Of a stretch of 64,000 nt of DNA, positions 8,446 through 18,767 are shown in pieces. The translations under genes were made by a program, and so were the position numbers. This DNA comes from HK1 sp965221725. GTDB lineage: Bacteria; Pseudomonadota; Gammaproteobacteria; HK1. The stretch lies in contig OZ244909.1 of the NCBI GenBank assembly GCA_965221725.1, positions 496,001-560,000 on the forward strand, given 5' to 3'. The first letter of the stretch is position 1. Each line of letters starts with the position of its first letter. Below the pieces are notes generated by a model. That model was not told where the DNA came from. It did no database searches and saw only the letters and a program-made list of their open reading frames with translations.

Positions 8446-11400
8446 GAGCCGGTCGAAGTACACGCCGCGGCGCAGGCCGGCCGCCGGATCGATGCCGCGC
8501 ACGAAGAGATAGAACGCGCCCCCGACGTGGCGCTCGTAGCTGTAACCCGGAAGCCGCGTCGCCAGGTACCGGTGCAGCGCCACGAGGTAGATGAAGGACT
8601 GGAGGGTGTAGCCGCCGGTGTGCATCGACGCGGCGAGCGCCTCCGGCGCGTAGTCGCCCGGCTCCGGACCGAGCCAGTTCGACTTGTAGTCCACGACGTA
8701 CCAGCGCTGTCGGTGCTCCACCACCAGGTCGATGTAGCCGCGCAGGAAGCCGTGGAGAGGCGGCCCGGATCCACCCGCCCCGTCCGTCCCGTTCGGCGCG
8801 GGACCGGCGAACGGATCCGGATAGCCATGCTCGACGATCCGCGAGGCAAGCCGGCCGCGGTCGAGCCCCTCCAGCGGGAAGTGGAACTCCAGCTCGACCA
8901 GCCGCCGGTGCGGATCGCTCAGGCGAAAGCCGTTGTTTCCGGCGGCGCGGCCGGCTCCGGGACCCGCGCCGACGGCCGCCCGCTCCGACCCTGCGCCCCT
9001 GTCCGCTCCCTTCGGCGGGACCATTTCATGCTGCGGATCGAGCTCGGCTCCGGGAAGCGACACGCCCGGTGAACCGCCGGTGGACTCCCGCCTTCGCGGG
9101 GACGCCGGCCCGAGCGCCTGTCCATCACTCCTGCCCGGGCGGGATTCCCTGGCCGCCGAAGAATCGCTCTCCGGCTCCGCGCCGGACGCCGGCGCATGAG
9201 ACAGCTCCGTCACTCTCGCCGCCTCCGGCTCCCGGAGCAGCACCGCCCGGGTGTTCTCGACCATGGCGCGCGCCACCGGCATCCAGACCCCGTCGATCCC
9301 GAAGTCCGCCAGGGCGGCGGCGCAGACCGCATCGAGATTCGCTCGGTCCGCGGGGAGGTCGGGAGACTCGTCCAGCCGCTCGAAGATCCGGTGCAGGCAG
9401 CTCCCCGCGACCGGGCCCCGCGGAAAGGTGAACGCGGTCCGCTCACTCGCCACCGCTCCGCCCATGGCCCCACCCATAGCCCCACCCATGGCCCCACCCA
9501 TGGCCCAGGAGTCGCCGACGGCACCCGCCGGCGCCTCGTGCTGATCGTGGTCCGGCCGGTCGATCTCGGCCTCGGCGCGACCGACCGGGGTTCGATCTCC
9601 GGCGCCGCCGGTCGACGCCGCGGCCTCGGCCCACAGGGCGGAGAAGCTGGTGAGGGTCCGGATGCGCCGCAGCGGACGGCGGAGCCTTCGCGCGGCGAGC
9701 GCCGGGAGCGGGTCGTCGAGCCGCTCCGGCGCGGGGGCGGATGACAGCTCGGGCTCAAGCACGGACACCGCGACCGCCTCCGGCACCCGCCGGGCGAAGG
9801 CTTCCACCTCGCCGCGCCACGCCTCGGCCCCCAGCTCGCAGAACCTTTCCCTCACGGCACCGAGAGCGGCGATGGCGGCATCCTCTCCCTCCGGCTCCGC
9901 GATCGGGGGCGGTCCGTTCCCGCGCCGGAGAGCGGCACCGGCGGCATCGCCTCCCTCCGACTCCGCGATCGGGGGCGGTCCGTCCGCGGATCGGCGGGCG
10001 GCGATGGCGGCCTCCCCTCCCTCCGGCCCCGCGAGCGGGGGCGGTCCGTTCCCGCGCCGGAGAGCGGCACCGGCGGCGCCGCCTCCCTCCGGCTCCGGGA
10101 TCGGGGGTTGCCCATCCGCGGACCGGGGGGGCGTGCGCGTCGGCGGACGATTCGATGGGGACATGTCCGTGACCGGGGACTGTTCGTCCGCAGACCGGTG
10201 GAGCAGCCACGCGAGCGGCGCGTTCTTGGCTCCGCGCACCTGCCCCCACGCGACCACGCACCGGTACTTCGCCCGCGTGACCGCGACGTAGAAGAGCCGC
10301 ACGGACTCCGCGAACTCCTCCAGCCACTCCCGGCTCTCCGTCCGCTCGTCGGGCGCAAGGTCGATGACCTCCCGGTAATGCTCCGTCGCGCCGCGGTGAT
10401 ACACCGCGTCCTCGGCCTTGGTTCGCCGACCTGGCCGGCGCGCGTCCCATGCGAAAGGGCAGAACACCACGGGAAATTCGAGCCCCTTGGCGCCGTGCAC
10501 GGTGAGGATCCTGACAAGCCGCTCGTCGCTGTCGATGCGCAGCTTCGCCTCTTCGTCCCGGCGGTCCGGATCGGCCCGACGGCGATTGAGCCAGGCGGCA
10601 AGCTCGGCCGGGGCGAGATGGTCGCGGGTCTCCGTCGCTTGCAGCAGCTCGGCGAGATGCCGGTAGTTGGTAAGCCGGCGAGCGCCATCGGGGTGTTGCA
10701 GGAGGTGCTGCGCGCCCCCTCCCCCTGCGAGCAGGCGCAGCAGCATCGAGCCGAGGCCCCGCGATTCCCAGTGCGTGCGCCAGTCTTCGCACCGCTCCGC
10801 CCAGGCGCTCCATGCCCGCTCGTCGTCTCCGAGCGCGTGCAGCGCCTGCGCATCGAGGCCGAACAGATCGCCCGCGAGCGCTCCACGCACCTGCGGCTCC
10901 CGCCGCGGATCGGCCAGCGCCCACAGCAGGCGTTCGAGCTGCTCGGCCTCGCGCGTGTGGAACACGCTGCCGTCGTCGATCTCGACGCTGCGCACCCCGC
11001 GCTCGCGGAGCGCCGCAGCCATCACCCGGCCCTGATCGCGGGTGCGGACCAGGACCGCAAGGTCGGCGCCCGCGAGCGGCCGGCCCTCCACCACCGCTTC
11101 GCCGCGCCCCCCGAGCGCCAGCAGCCGGGCAATCTCGTCCGCCGTCGCCCTGGCCACGACCGGCTCCGCCTCCTTCTTGGCGAGCGCCTTGCCGTCGCGC
11201 ACGCGGGGCAGAAGCTGGAATTCGAGCGGGGGCGGGGCCTTCCGGCCGGCGATCCGCAGGGGATCGGGCGCCTCCCGGGCCGCCGCTACCGCGCGGTACT
11301 CGATCCCGGCGGTGACGAACGGTACCGCTCCCGAGAACAACGCATTCACCGCCTCCACCAGCAGTGGCAGGGAGCGCCAGTTGCGGTCGAGATGGAGGCA

Positions 11401-13185
11401 CGCGGTCGCGGATCGTCGGGCCGCGAGATAGGCGAACACATCGGCGCCGCGGAAGCGGTAGATGGACTGCTTCGGATCGCCGACGACGATGAACGGCCCC
11501 CGGCGCGCGCGTTCGTCGCGGGTCGGCGCCCCCTCCGGCCCGGACCTCGGCGGCCGCGCGGCATGCCCGGGCCGCGCCGGACCGGGGGCGGATGTTCCCT
11601 CGCGCTCCGACTCCGATCCCCGCGGCCCCGTGGCATGCTCGAACTGCCCCGGATCGAGAGCGGGCATCCCCTCGCGCCCCGACTCCGACCCCCGCGGCGC
11701 CGTGGCATGTTCGAACTGCCCCGGATCGAGAGCGGACATCCCCTCGGGCTCCGATTCGAACGTCACCGCCTCCGGCGGGAACGACGCCGCCGCGAGACGG
11801 CGCTCGCGCGAGGGGCCGCTGTCGGAGTCGAAGGACGAAGCGGCCGACGACGGCGCGGGGTGCGCGTAGATGCGGGTGAAGATTCGAGCCTGGACGGGAT
11901 CGGTGTCCTGGTATTCGTCGATGAGCGCGCAGGGAAGCGTGTGACGGATCCGCGCCGCCAGACGCGCCCCGCCGGCGCTCCCGAGCGCGTGGTCCAGCTC
12001 AAGCGGCAGATCGTCCCAGGCGAGGATCCGATCGGTGCGCACCCGGCGACGGACCGACTGACGGACCTCTGCCAGCGCCTCCCCGCGCGCCCACCGCAGC
12101 CACTGGTCGTACCCCGTGCGCAGCCCGGCGGACGCCGCCTCCAGGCGGTCGAGCGCATCGAACAGCGGATGGTCGGGCACCGCGCCGCCCTTCCTGCACG
12201 CCCGCGAGAGCTGCTCGCGACCGTAGCGGCCGACCGCGCCCTCCGCCGGCAGACGTGGCCCGGCGGCGGAGAACAGGGCATCGAGCGCATCGAGTTCGGT
12301 CTTCGAACGCGCCGTCCGATAGCGTTGGCGGTTCAGCCAGGAGCCCTCGAGAATCTCCGCGCGGAAGGTGTCCCGCTGCGATGCCCACTGCGCGCATACC
12401 TCGTCGTACACGCTGCGCCAGGCCGCCTCGCGCGCTTCCGGCGGCGGGGCGGGCGGGTCGTCGCCGACAACCTCGGCGCCGATTTTTGCGCGCCGGCGCG
12501 ACACCCAGCCGGCCAGGGGGCGGGGCAGGAATCCGCTCCCGACCGCGTGGCGCATCAGCAGCGCGGAAGACGGATACATGCGGCGGCGCCAGAAGTCGCG
12601 CACCGCCGCCGCCACCACCTCGCCGCCATCGCCACCGACCTCGCACCCGAAGGATAAGCCGCTCTCGAAGGCGAGATCGGCGAGCACCCGCTGGCAGAAG
12701 CCGTGGATGGTGAACACGTTGGCCCGGTCGATGTCGTGCATCGCGGCTTCCAGACGCCGGGCGGCGAGGGCAAGGTCGATGTCCCCGGCGCGGCCCTCCC
12801 ACGCCGCCAGAAGCTCGTTCGCCCGGGGATCCGCGGCCGCCTCGCGCCGACGCGCCCGGACCGCGTCCAGCAGCAGGCCGAGCGTGCGCCGGATCCGATC
12901 CCGGAGTTCCGCGGTGGCAGCCCGGGTGAACGTGACCACCAGGATGCGGTCGATCGGCCAGCCCTCCTCCATGACCAGACGGGCGACGAGGGTGGTGAGG
13001 GCGTGGGTCTTGCCGGTGCCGGCGCTGGCCTCGATGAATGTCGTACCGGCGCGGTCGAGCGGAAAGTCGAGCGGCGTATGCGCTGACGGGGCCGGTTCGG
13101 GCGCGGACCCTGCACTTGTCGCTGCGGCCCCGCCCGGGTCGCGGAGTGACTCCGAAAGCCCGGAAGCCGGTTCGCCGGGGCTCAC
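8392..13185 (-). CDS. recB: Exodeoxyribonuclease V beta subunit (helicase-nuclease)
   Basis: 1597 residues (E. coli RecB is ~1180). Helicase motifs: EASAGTGKT (Walker A, residues 52-60), DEYQDTDPVQ (Walker B), GDPKQSIYRFRGAD, LTVHGAKGLEFPVVF and LFYVAVTRAKYR. The C-terminal nuclease is present with the GYIDLVVEH...VVDYKSN signature (~1480-1503) that supplies catalytic Asp, Asp and Lys. The start is a GTG inside the recC stop (GTGA), implying coupled translation. Low-complexity insertions occupy ~440-560 (two copies of ALDPGQFEHAT), ~998-1100 (alternating GNGPPP and SADGPPP units), ~1227-1240 (four MGGA units) and ~1325-1415; the last contains a dispersed-repeat-like Arg/Gly segment. These sit between motifs, so the enzyme is probably active. 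Confidence 0.96.
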   Translation of the reverse strand: MSPGEPASGLSESLRDPGGAAATSAGSAPEPAPSAHTPLDFPLDRAGTTFIEASAGTGKTHALTTLVARLVMEEGWPIDRILVVTFTRAATAELRDRIRRTLGLLLDAVRARRREAAADPRANELLAAWEGRAGDIDLALAARRLEAAMHDIDRANVFTIHGFCQRVLADLAFESGLSFGCEVGGDGGEVVAAAVRDFWRRRMYPSSALLMRHAVGSGFLPRPLAGWVSRRRAKIGAEVVGDDPPAPPPEAREAAWRSVYDEVCAQWASQRDTFRAEILEGSWLNRQRYRTARSKTELDALDALFSAAGPRLPAEGAVGRYGREQLSRACRKGGAVPDHPLFDALDRLEAASAGLRTGYDQWLRWARGEALAEVRQSVRRRVRTDRILAWDDLPLELDHALGSAGGARLAARIRHTLPCALIDEYQDTDPVQARIFTRIYAHPAPSSAASSFDSDSGPSRERRLAAASFPPEAVTFESEPEGMSALDPGQFEHATAPRGSESGREGMPALDPGQFEHATGPRGSESEREGTSAPGPARPGHAARPPRSGPEGAPTRDERARRGPFIVVGDPKQSIYRFRGADVFAYLAARRSATACLHLDRNWRSLPLLVEAVNALFSGAVPFVTAGIEYRAVAAAREAPDPLRIAGRKAPPPLEFQLLPRVRDGKALAKKEAEPVVARATADEIARLLALGGRGEAVVEGRPLAGADLAVLVRTRDQGRVMAAALRERGVRSVEIDDGSVFHTREAEQLERLLWALADPRREPQVRGALAGDLFGLDAQALHALGDDERAWSAWAERCEDWRTHWESRGLGSMLLRLLAGGGGAQHLLQHPDGARRLTNYRHLAELLQATETRDHLAPAELAAWLNRRRADPDRRDEEAKLRIDSDERLVRILTVHGAKGLEFPVVFCPFAWDARRPGRRTKAEDAVYHRGATEHYREVIDLAPDERTESREWLEEFAESVRLFYVAVTRAKYRCVVAWGQVRGAKNAPLAWLLHRSADEQSPVTDMSPSNRPPTRTPPRSADGQPPIPEPEGGGAAGAALRRGNGPPPLAGPEGGEAAIAARRSADGPPPIAESEGGDAAGAALRRGNGPPPIAEPEGEDAAIAALGAVRERFCELGAEAWRGEVEAFARRVPEAVAVSVLEPELSSAPAPERLDDPLPALAARRLRRPLRRIRTLTSFSALWAEAAASTGGAGDRTPVGRAEAEIDRPDHDQHEAPAGAVGDSWAMGGAMGGAMGGAMGGAVASERTAFTFPRGPVAGSCLHRIFERLDESPDLPADRANLDAVCAAALADFGIDGVWMPVARAMVENTRAVLLREPEAARVTELSHAPASGAEPESDSSAARESRPGRSDGQALGPASPRRRESTGGSPGVSLPGAELDPQHEMVPPKGADRGAGSERAAVGAGPGAGRAAGNNGFRLSDPHRRLVELEFHFPLEGLDRGRLASRIVEHGYPDPFAGPAPNGTDGAGGSGPPLHGFLRGYIDLVVEHRQRWYVVDYKSNWLGPEPGDYAPEALAASMHTGGYTLQSFIYLVALHRYLATRLPGYSYERHVGGAFYLFVRGIDPAAGLRRGVYFDRLTPECLRALDDCFRGGGA

Positions 13186-16100
13186 GGCTGCGCCCTCGCG
13201 AGCGGGACGAGGAGCTGCTCCGCCAGATCCCCGAAGTCGTCATCGGCCAGCGGATCTCCGGACTCGTGGACCAGCGCGAGGTAGGGGTCGAGGCACTCGC
13301 CCCGAAGGTACGAATCGCCGTACCAGACGGAGGCGGCCTGCTCGCGGGCCGCCGCCACGGCGGCGCCGTCGTCGTCCTCCGCCCGGGCGATTGCCCTCGC
13401 GTAGGCAAACGAGGTCTCCGGAAAGAGCGGCAGCGGCGCCGACTGCCCCCGCCACCAGGCAGCGAGCCACCGCCCGAGGTGGTCGCGCGCATCTTCGGGT
13501 GGAGCGAATACCCTCCGCTCCCAGGATTCGTTGTTCTGCGAGCGCGTGACGACGAGCGCCTCCAGCGGGCCGTATCCCGCCGCCATCCACGCAAGCTGCC
13601 GCAACCGGATCTCGATCCGGTCCCGGGCCCGCAGCTTCCCCAGCCGCCACCACACCATCGTGCCGGGCCGCGGTTCGCCGGTCCCCGGTTCGCACGATGG
13701 CGGCGCCGGCTCGCCGGATCCGGGCTCGCACGATGACGGTGCCGGCCTGCCGGTCCCCGGTTCACACGATGGCGGCACCGGCTCGCCGGAGTCGGACTCG
13801 CACGACGCCCGCCCGTCCGGTGCATCGTCGTCCGGCGCGACATGCTCGAACGCGCCCACGATGTGGAACTCGCCGAACGCCAGGTCGAGGGAACGCGGCG
13901 GCGCCCGGAGCGCTCCTCGGTACGGGGCCAGCAGCGCTTCGAGCGGTTCCACCACCGCGCGCGCATCCTCGTGGACGATGCGCCCCAGCCCCGCCTGTGG
14001 CAACCGTCCGCTGCCGTGCAGGAGCGCCGCCCCGCGCTCGGGCTCGACTCCCGCCTGCACCTGATGCCACACGTCCGATTGCAGGCGATGGCGCTCCAGG
14101 CCGTCGAGTTCGAACGGCTCCTCGTCCTCCAGCGCCAGATCCTCCAGCTCCAGCCGCACCCCGAGCCGTTCGCGGAGGAAGTATCGGGTCGGGTGGGCGA
14201 AGAAGCTCGTCAGATCGGCGAGATCGACGCGGCGGCGGGATGCGTCCGGCGCCGGCAGGGCGGCGTCGGCAAAGCGCGACCGCGGTTCGCCGTCCGCGGC
14301 GTGGGCGGCGCCGGCGGCGCGCCGCACGTTCGCCGCGGCGCACATGCCATCGGAGTAGCTGAAGAGATCCCGAGTCCCGGAATCCGCGTCGCCGGGCGCT
14401 TCGAAGTACCGCGCACTGAACGGCTGGAGCGGGTGGCGGACCTCCATCGGCACGCCCGGAAACCGCCGGCCGAGGTAGTCCTTCAGCTCGTCCACCAGCA
14501 CCGACGGGGGGATCGGGGCGTCGTCGCGCAGGCCTCGCCCGGCATGGGTCACGATGAAGCAGCGCCGGGCCGCGAGCAGCGCCTCCAGGAACGCGAACCG
14601 GTCCTCGTACCGGATGTCGCGGTCGCCGCGCCGCGCGCGCCCGGCCGCGACGACATCGAACGACGGAGCCGACGGCGAGCGCGGAAACACCCCGTCGTTC
14701 ATGCCGACGACGCACACCACCCCGGCCGGGAAGATCCGCCCCGCGCCGAGACTCGCGACGGTCACCCCGTGGGTCAGGCGCGCCGCCTCGCGCGCAGTGT
14801 CCTCGGTCCGCTCGCGAAGCACGTCCACCACCACTTCGACCGGGACCGGCGATTCGCCCGCCGCCGCTTCGTTCTCGAACTCCCGAATCAGCGCCCGCAC
14901 CGCGCCCACCTCGTCGGCCAGATCGCGGGTGAGCGCCCCGGCCGCGGATCCGGGGCTACGGCCCAGCGCACCGGGCGCGAACGGTTCCGATCCGTCCGCA
15001 AGAAAATCGCGCACGAGCGCGCGGAGTTCGGCCGCCCAGTGCGCCGGCCGGCGCCGGCCGGCAAGCCGGCGGCGGAGCCCGAGCACCCCCTCGCAGTACG
15101 AGACGAAGCGGCCGAGCCGCTCGCCGTCCGTCTCCCCGCTCGCATTCCCGGGGTCGAATGCGGCCGCCCCGGCCCGGCACGGCACGAGCCCGGCCACCGG
15201 CGCGCCGGCATCCGCCATCGCGTAGCCCAACAGAAGCCGGCGCAGGCCGTGCCGCCAGGTGTGATCGGCGGTTGCGGGCAGGCCCTCCTCGTCGCGGTGC
15301 GCCTCGTCCACCCCCCAGCGGATGCCGGCTTCGCGCACCCACTCCCGGATGACGGCGACATCGGCGTCGCCGAAGCCGAATCGAACCCGAACCGCCGGCG
15401 CCGCGAGCGGCGCGAGCACGGTCTCCGCGCCCTGCCGCGAGCCCGGCAGGGACAGCAGGTCGAGAAATGCGCGCATCGTGCGCGACCGGACCGCCCGGGC
15501 CCGGGCAACGTGGCACGGCACGCGCCCCGCCGCCGTGAAAACCGCTTCGACGGCGGGGCCGTAGACATCGAGATCCGGGGTCAGAATCAGGACGTCCGCC
15601 GGCTCCAGGTCCGGATGAGCGTCGAAGACCGCGAGCAGGCGGTCGTGCAGGACCTCGGCCTCGCGCACCGGGGAATGGCATACGTGGATCCGGATCGAGT
15701 CGTCCGGCGCGGGCCCTGTCGCCCCCGACGCCCCTGCCCCTTCGGCGCTCGGGGGAACCGGCGTTCCATCTGATGCGCCGCCAGGTGCGCTGGCCGCCGG
15801 TGCGGAGTCGATCACTTTCGGAGTGCCTTCCGATGGAGTTTCATCAGGTGCGTCGTGAGGCGCACCGGTCGCCGATACGGAATCGACCGTCTTCGGAGTA
15901 CACCCCGACAGCGTTTCATCCGGGGAACCGCCGGCTGCACTGGCCAGTGGCGCGGAGTCGGCCTCCTCCGGAATGCGTCCCGACCGCGCTTTATCCGGGG
16001 CACCGCCGGGGGCACCGCCGGGGGCACCGCCCGACGCCTCATCCCGGCGAGCCGCTTCGTCCGCGAGACGGAGATCGAGGATGTCGCGTTGCACCGCGGC

Positions 16101-17309
16101 GAGACGGCGGGCACCGGCGGGCGCCACGAAGTGCTCCTCCCATTCGGCGTCGTGAATCTCGATCAGGGCGTCGATGCTGTCGCGCCCCGCTCGTCCCCAG
16201 GTCGCGAGCAGCTCGTTGCCCTGAGTGAGGTAGCGGGCATCGGGGTCGGCGCCACCGGCGCGGTAGTCGATCTCCCGCCTTGAATGGATGTCGCCCCAAT
16301 ACTCGCGGCAGGGGTTGAACGAGAAGAGGTGGATCTCGATCTCCCGGGCTGCCTCGCGGATCAGCTCCAGGTACGAGGGGGACAGGGACGGCACCGCGAA
16401 GAAGCACGCCCGCCGCGGCCAGCCCGGGGGCGAAGACGCACTCCCGGCCGGCGACACCGCCTCCCCGGGGCGCTCCGACCCGCCGGTGCGGGGATACGGA
16501 CACCGTGGCGTGCGGGCACCCGTTGCTCCCGCCCCCCCGGGGCGCTTCGGCCCGCCAGTGCGGGTGCGCTCGTACCAGCCCGCGCGAAACCGGTCCAGAG
16601 CGTTGACCCAGTGATGGGCGCCCCCGGGGCCGTCCGCCGCCACCAGGCGCTGCCACAGCCGCGCCTGCCAGTGCGGGGCCGGGCCGCGCTCCCATTCGCG
16701 AATCCAGTCGGGGCGATACAGGAGGCACTTGTCGTACATGCCGGCGAGGCGGTCCGCGAGCTCCAGCCGCTTGCGGGGGTCGCCGTCGCGGAGATAGCCG
16801 GCGACCGCGCGCTCCGGCGCGTGCGCCCTGCCCCCTTCATCCCGGGCCGCCTCCCGCGCCGCGTTCGAGTCGGTACCGCGGGCAGGAGGCCCGTCGCGCT
16901 GCGAGCCGCCACCGTTATCCGGGGCCTCCCGCGCCGCGTTCGAATCGGCACCGCCGGCGCGATGCCCGCCGCGCCGCAGGCCGGCACCGGGCGCTCCGTC
17001 CGGCCCGGGCAGCAGGTCGTGGATGCGCCAGCGAAGCCGCGCCGGCAGGTACGGCTGCTCCCGGGAGAGATCGGGCACCACGCCGCGCATGATCGACCAC
17101 GCGAACTCGGCCGGCTGCTCGAAGCGGACGTTGGCCGCGATGCCGAGGGTGCGGGCCAGCTCCAGCGAGAGCCACCGCCCCATGGTGGGATGGGGCACCA
17201 CGATCCGCTCGGCCGCGAACGGATCGCCCGGGTCGGCGCGCATGAGACGCGCCAGCTCGGCCGCGAGCACTTCGAGGCGGTTGGAATGGTGAAGCCGAAT
17301 CCCGGTCAC
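13182..17309 (-). CDS. recC: Exodeoxyribonuclease V gamma subunit
   Basis: 1375 residues (usual ~1120). The N-terminus (MTGIRLHHSNRLEVLA, then VVPHPTMGRWLSLELA) and the internal IRYEDRFAFLEALLAARR segment are characteristic of RecC, the inactive-helicase subunit that splits the duplex and scans for Chi. Low-complexity, partly tandem insertions lie near residues 108-170 (two GTDSNAAREA-like units), 248-296, 420-531 (GGAP and DETxSGxTPK units) and 1163-1213 (five PSCEPGTGEP-like units). It is the first of the recC-recB-recD run; there is no ptrA between recC and recB, unlike E. coli. The upstream decarboxylase gene ends about 70 bp away on the same strand. Confidence 0.95.
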   Translation of the reverse strand: MTGIRLHHSNRLEVLAAELARLMRADPGDPFAAERIVVPHPTMGRWLSLELARTLGIAANVRFEQPAEFAWSIMRGVVPDLSREQPYLPARLRWRIHDLLPGPDGAPGAGLRRGGHRAGGADSNAAREAPDNGGGSQRDGPPARGTDSNAAREAARDEGGRAHAPERAVAGYLRDGDPRKRLELADRLAGMYDKCLLYRPDWIREWERGPAPHWQARLWQRLVAADGPGGAHHWVNALDRFRAGWYERTRTGGPKRPGGAGATGARTPRCPYPRTGGSERPGEAVSPAGSASSPPGWPRRACFFAVPSLSPSYLELIREAAREIEIHLFSFNPCREYWGDIHSRREIDYRAGGADPDARYLTQGNELLATWGRAGRDSIDALIEIHDAEWEEHFVAPAGARRLAAVQRDILDLRLADEAARRDEASGGAPGGAPGGAPDKARSGRIPEEADSAPLASAAGGSPDETLSGCTPKTVDSVSATGAPHDAPDETPSEGTPKVIDSAPAASAPGGASDGTPVPPSAEGAGASGATGPAPDDSIRIHVCHSPVREAEVLHDRLLAVFDAHPDLEPADVLILTPDLDVYGPAVEAVFTAAGRVPCHVARARAVRSRTMRAFLDLLSLPGSRQGAETVLAPLAAPAVRVRFGFGDADVAVIREWVREAGIRWGVDEAHRDEEGLPATADHTWRHGLRRLLLGYAMADAGAPVAGLVPCRAGAAAFDPGNASGETDGERLGRFVSYCEGVLGLRRRLAGRRRPAHWAAELRALVRDFLADGSEPFAPGALGRSPGSAAGALTRDLADEVGAVRALIREFENEAAAGESPVPVEVVVDVLRERTEDTAREAARLTHGVTVASLGAGRIFPAGVVCVVGMNDGVFPRSPSAPSFDVVAAGRARRGDRDIRYEDRFAFLEALLAARRCFIVTHAGRGLRDDAPIPPSVLVDELKDYLGRRFPGVPMEVRHPLQPFSARYFEAPGDADSGTRDLFSYSDGMCAAANVRRAAGAAHAADGEPRSRFADAALPAPDASRRRVDLADLTSFFAHPTRYFLRERLGVRLELEDLALEDEEPFELDGLERHRLQSDVWHQVQAGVEPERGAALLHGSGRLPQAGLGRIVHEDARAVVEPLEALLAPYRGALRAPPRSLDLAFGEFHIVGAFEHVAPDDDAPDGRASCESDSGEPVPPSCEPGTGRPAPSSCEPGSGEPAPPSCEPGTGEPRPGTMVWWRLGKLRARDRIEIRLRQLAWMAAGYGPLEALVVTRSQNNESWERRVFAPPEDARDHLGRWLAAWWRGQSAPLPLFPETSFAYARAIARAEDDDGAAVAAAREQAASVWYGDSYLRGECLDPYLALVHESGDPLADDDFGDLAEQLLVPLARAQP

Positions 17310-17378
17310 TGCGGCGGGCCGGGAACGCGTCTCAGGGCCAGAGATCGTTCAGATTGAAAGGAACCGCTCGGTCCGGGC

Positions 17379-18767
17379 TCAGGCATGGCTCTGCCTGCGC
17401 CCGCCGGCCGCCACGCGCAGTATCGCCACGATGCTGCGCTCCACGTCTTCGTCGGTGGTCGCCCACGACGAGACGCTGATGCGCATCGCGGCCCGGCCGT
17501 TCCAGGCGGTTCCCCCGCACCAGCAGGTGCCGTCGCGCTGCACGCCGCGGATCACCTCGGTGGTCGCGGCATCGTCACCGAACGCGACCAGCACCTGGTT
17601 GAGCACCACCTCGTTGAGAATCTCGGCGCCGGATTCGCGCAGCCCGGCCGCAAACCGCCGCGCCTGGCGGCAGTTGCGCTCGACGAGCTCGGCCATGCCG
17701 TCGCGGCCGAGCGACGCGATCGCGGCCCACACCTCGACCCCGCGCATGCGGCGGCTCGTCTCCGGGGTGAATTCGAACGGGTCGCGGTGGCTGCGGTCCG
17801 GGAGATAGTCCGCCCGGACCGACATCGCGCCGTGCAGCGCCGCCGCGTCGCGCACGATGGCAAGGCCGCTGTCGTAGGGCACGTTGAGCCACTTGTGGGC
17901 GTCGGTCGCCCAGGAATCGGCCCGTTCGACGCCGGCGGCAAGCGCGCCGAGCCGGCTCGAGGCCCGCGCCCACAGGCCGAAGGCGCCATCCACGTGGACC
18001 CGGACGTCGTCCGCCCGCACCACGTCGCAGATCGCCCCCACCGGGTCGAAGGCGCCGGTGTTCACGTTCCCCGCCTGGGTGCAGACGATGGCCGGTCCGG
18101 CGAGCGGCGGAAGCGCGTCCGCGCGCATCCGGCCCTGATCGTCGGCCGGGACCCGAATCACTCGATCGCGACCGAGTCCGAGCATGCCGAGGGCCTTGAA
18201 CAGGGTGGCATGGGCTTGCTCGCCCACCACCACCGTGACTTCGGGCGCACCCCGGAGCCCGTGCCGGTCGACATCGTGGCCGTGCGCGAGCAGCACCGCC
18301 CGCCGGGCCGCCGCGAGGGCGGTGAAGTTGGCCATGGTGGCCCCGGTGACGAACGCGGCCCCCGAGCCCGCCGGCAGGTCCAGCGCTTCGAGCGCCCACC
18401 GCATCGCCACCCGCTCGATGGCCGCCCCGATCGGCGAACTCACTTCGCTGAACGCGTTCTGGTCCCAGACCGTGGCGAGCCAGCTCGCAGCCACCGAGGC
18501 CGGCAGGGCGCCGCCGGTGACGAAGCCGAAGTACCGGGGGCCGGCGTTTGCGGTCACCCCCTGTCCCCCGATCTCGTCGAGCCGGGCGAGAATCTCCGAT
18601 GCCGGCATCCCGCGACGTGGCAGCGCCCCGCCCAGCGCGGACGCCAGCTCGCTCGCGCCCCGCGCGGCAGCGACCCGGCGGTCGGGGAGCGATTCGAGAA
18701 ACCGCGTGGCGCGTTCGACCGTCTCACCCAGCAGATCGCGCATCTCGTTCCGGCCTCGACCGTTCAT
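17379..18767 (-). CDS. Pyridoxal-phosphate-dependent decarboxylase (group II family)
   Basis: A 462-residue fold-type I PLP enzyme of the aromatic-amino-acid/glutamate decarboxylase family. Visible features are the N-terminal helical segment, GPRYFGFVTGGALPAS, the GATMANFTAL motif near the phosphate site, VHVDGAFGLWA (Asp that pairs with the pyridine nitrogen) and WATDAHKWLNVPYD with the Schiff-base Lys at about residue 292. Length fits the family. Which amino acid is decarboxylated cannot be told from sequence reading. It could be co-transcribed with recC downstream, though a functional link is not obvious. The ATG at 18767 is the longest start; a second in-frame ATG lies eight codons later. 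Confidence 0.88.
   Translation of the reverse strand: MNGRGRNEMRDLLGETVERATRFLESLPDRRVAAARGASELASALGGALPRRGMPASEILARLDEIGGQGVTANAGPRYFGFVTGGALPASVAASWLATVWDQNAFSEVSSPIGAAIERVAMRWALEALDLPAGSGAAFVTGATMANFTALAAARRAVLLAHGHDVDRHGLRGAPEVTVVVGEQAHATLFKALGMLGLGRDRVIRVPADDQGRMRADALPPLAGPAIVCTQAGNVNTGAFDPVGAICDVVRADDVRVHVDGAFGLWARASSRLGALAAGVERADSWATDAHKWLNVPYDSGLAIVRDAAALHGAMSVRADYLPDRSHRDPFEFTPETSRRMRGVEVWAAIASLGRDGMAELVERNCRQARRFAAGLRESGAEILNEVVLNQVLVAFGDDAATTEVIRGVQRDGTCWCGGTAWNGRAAMRISVSSWATTDEDVERSIVAILRVAAGGRRQSHA

Noticed and set aside
8062..9072. Plus-strand ORF of 336 codons over the recB-recD junction
   Set aside because: Antisense to recB; the repeats seen in it are the duplicated recB tail.
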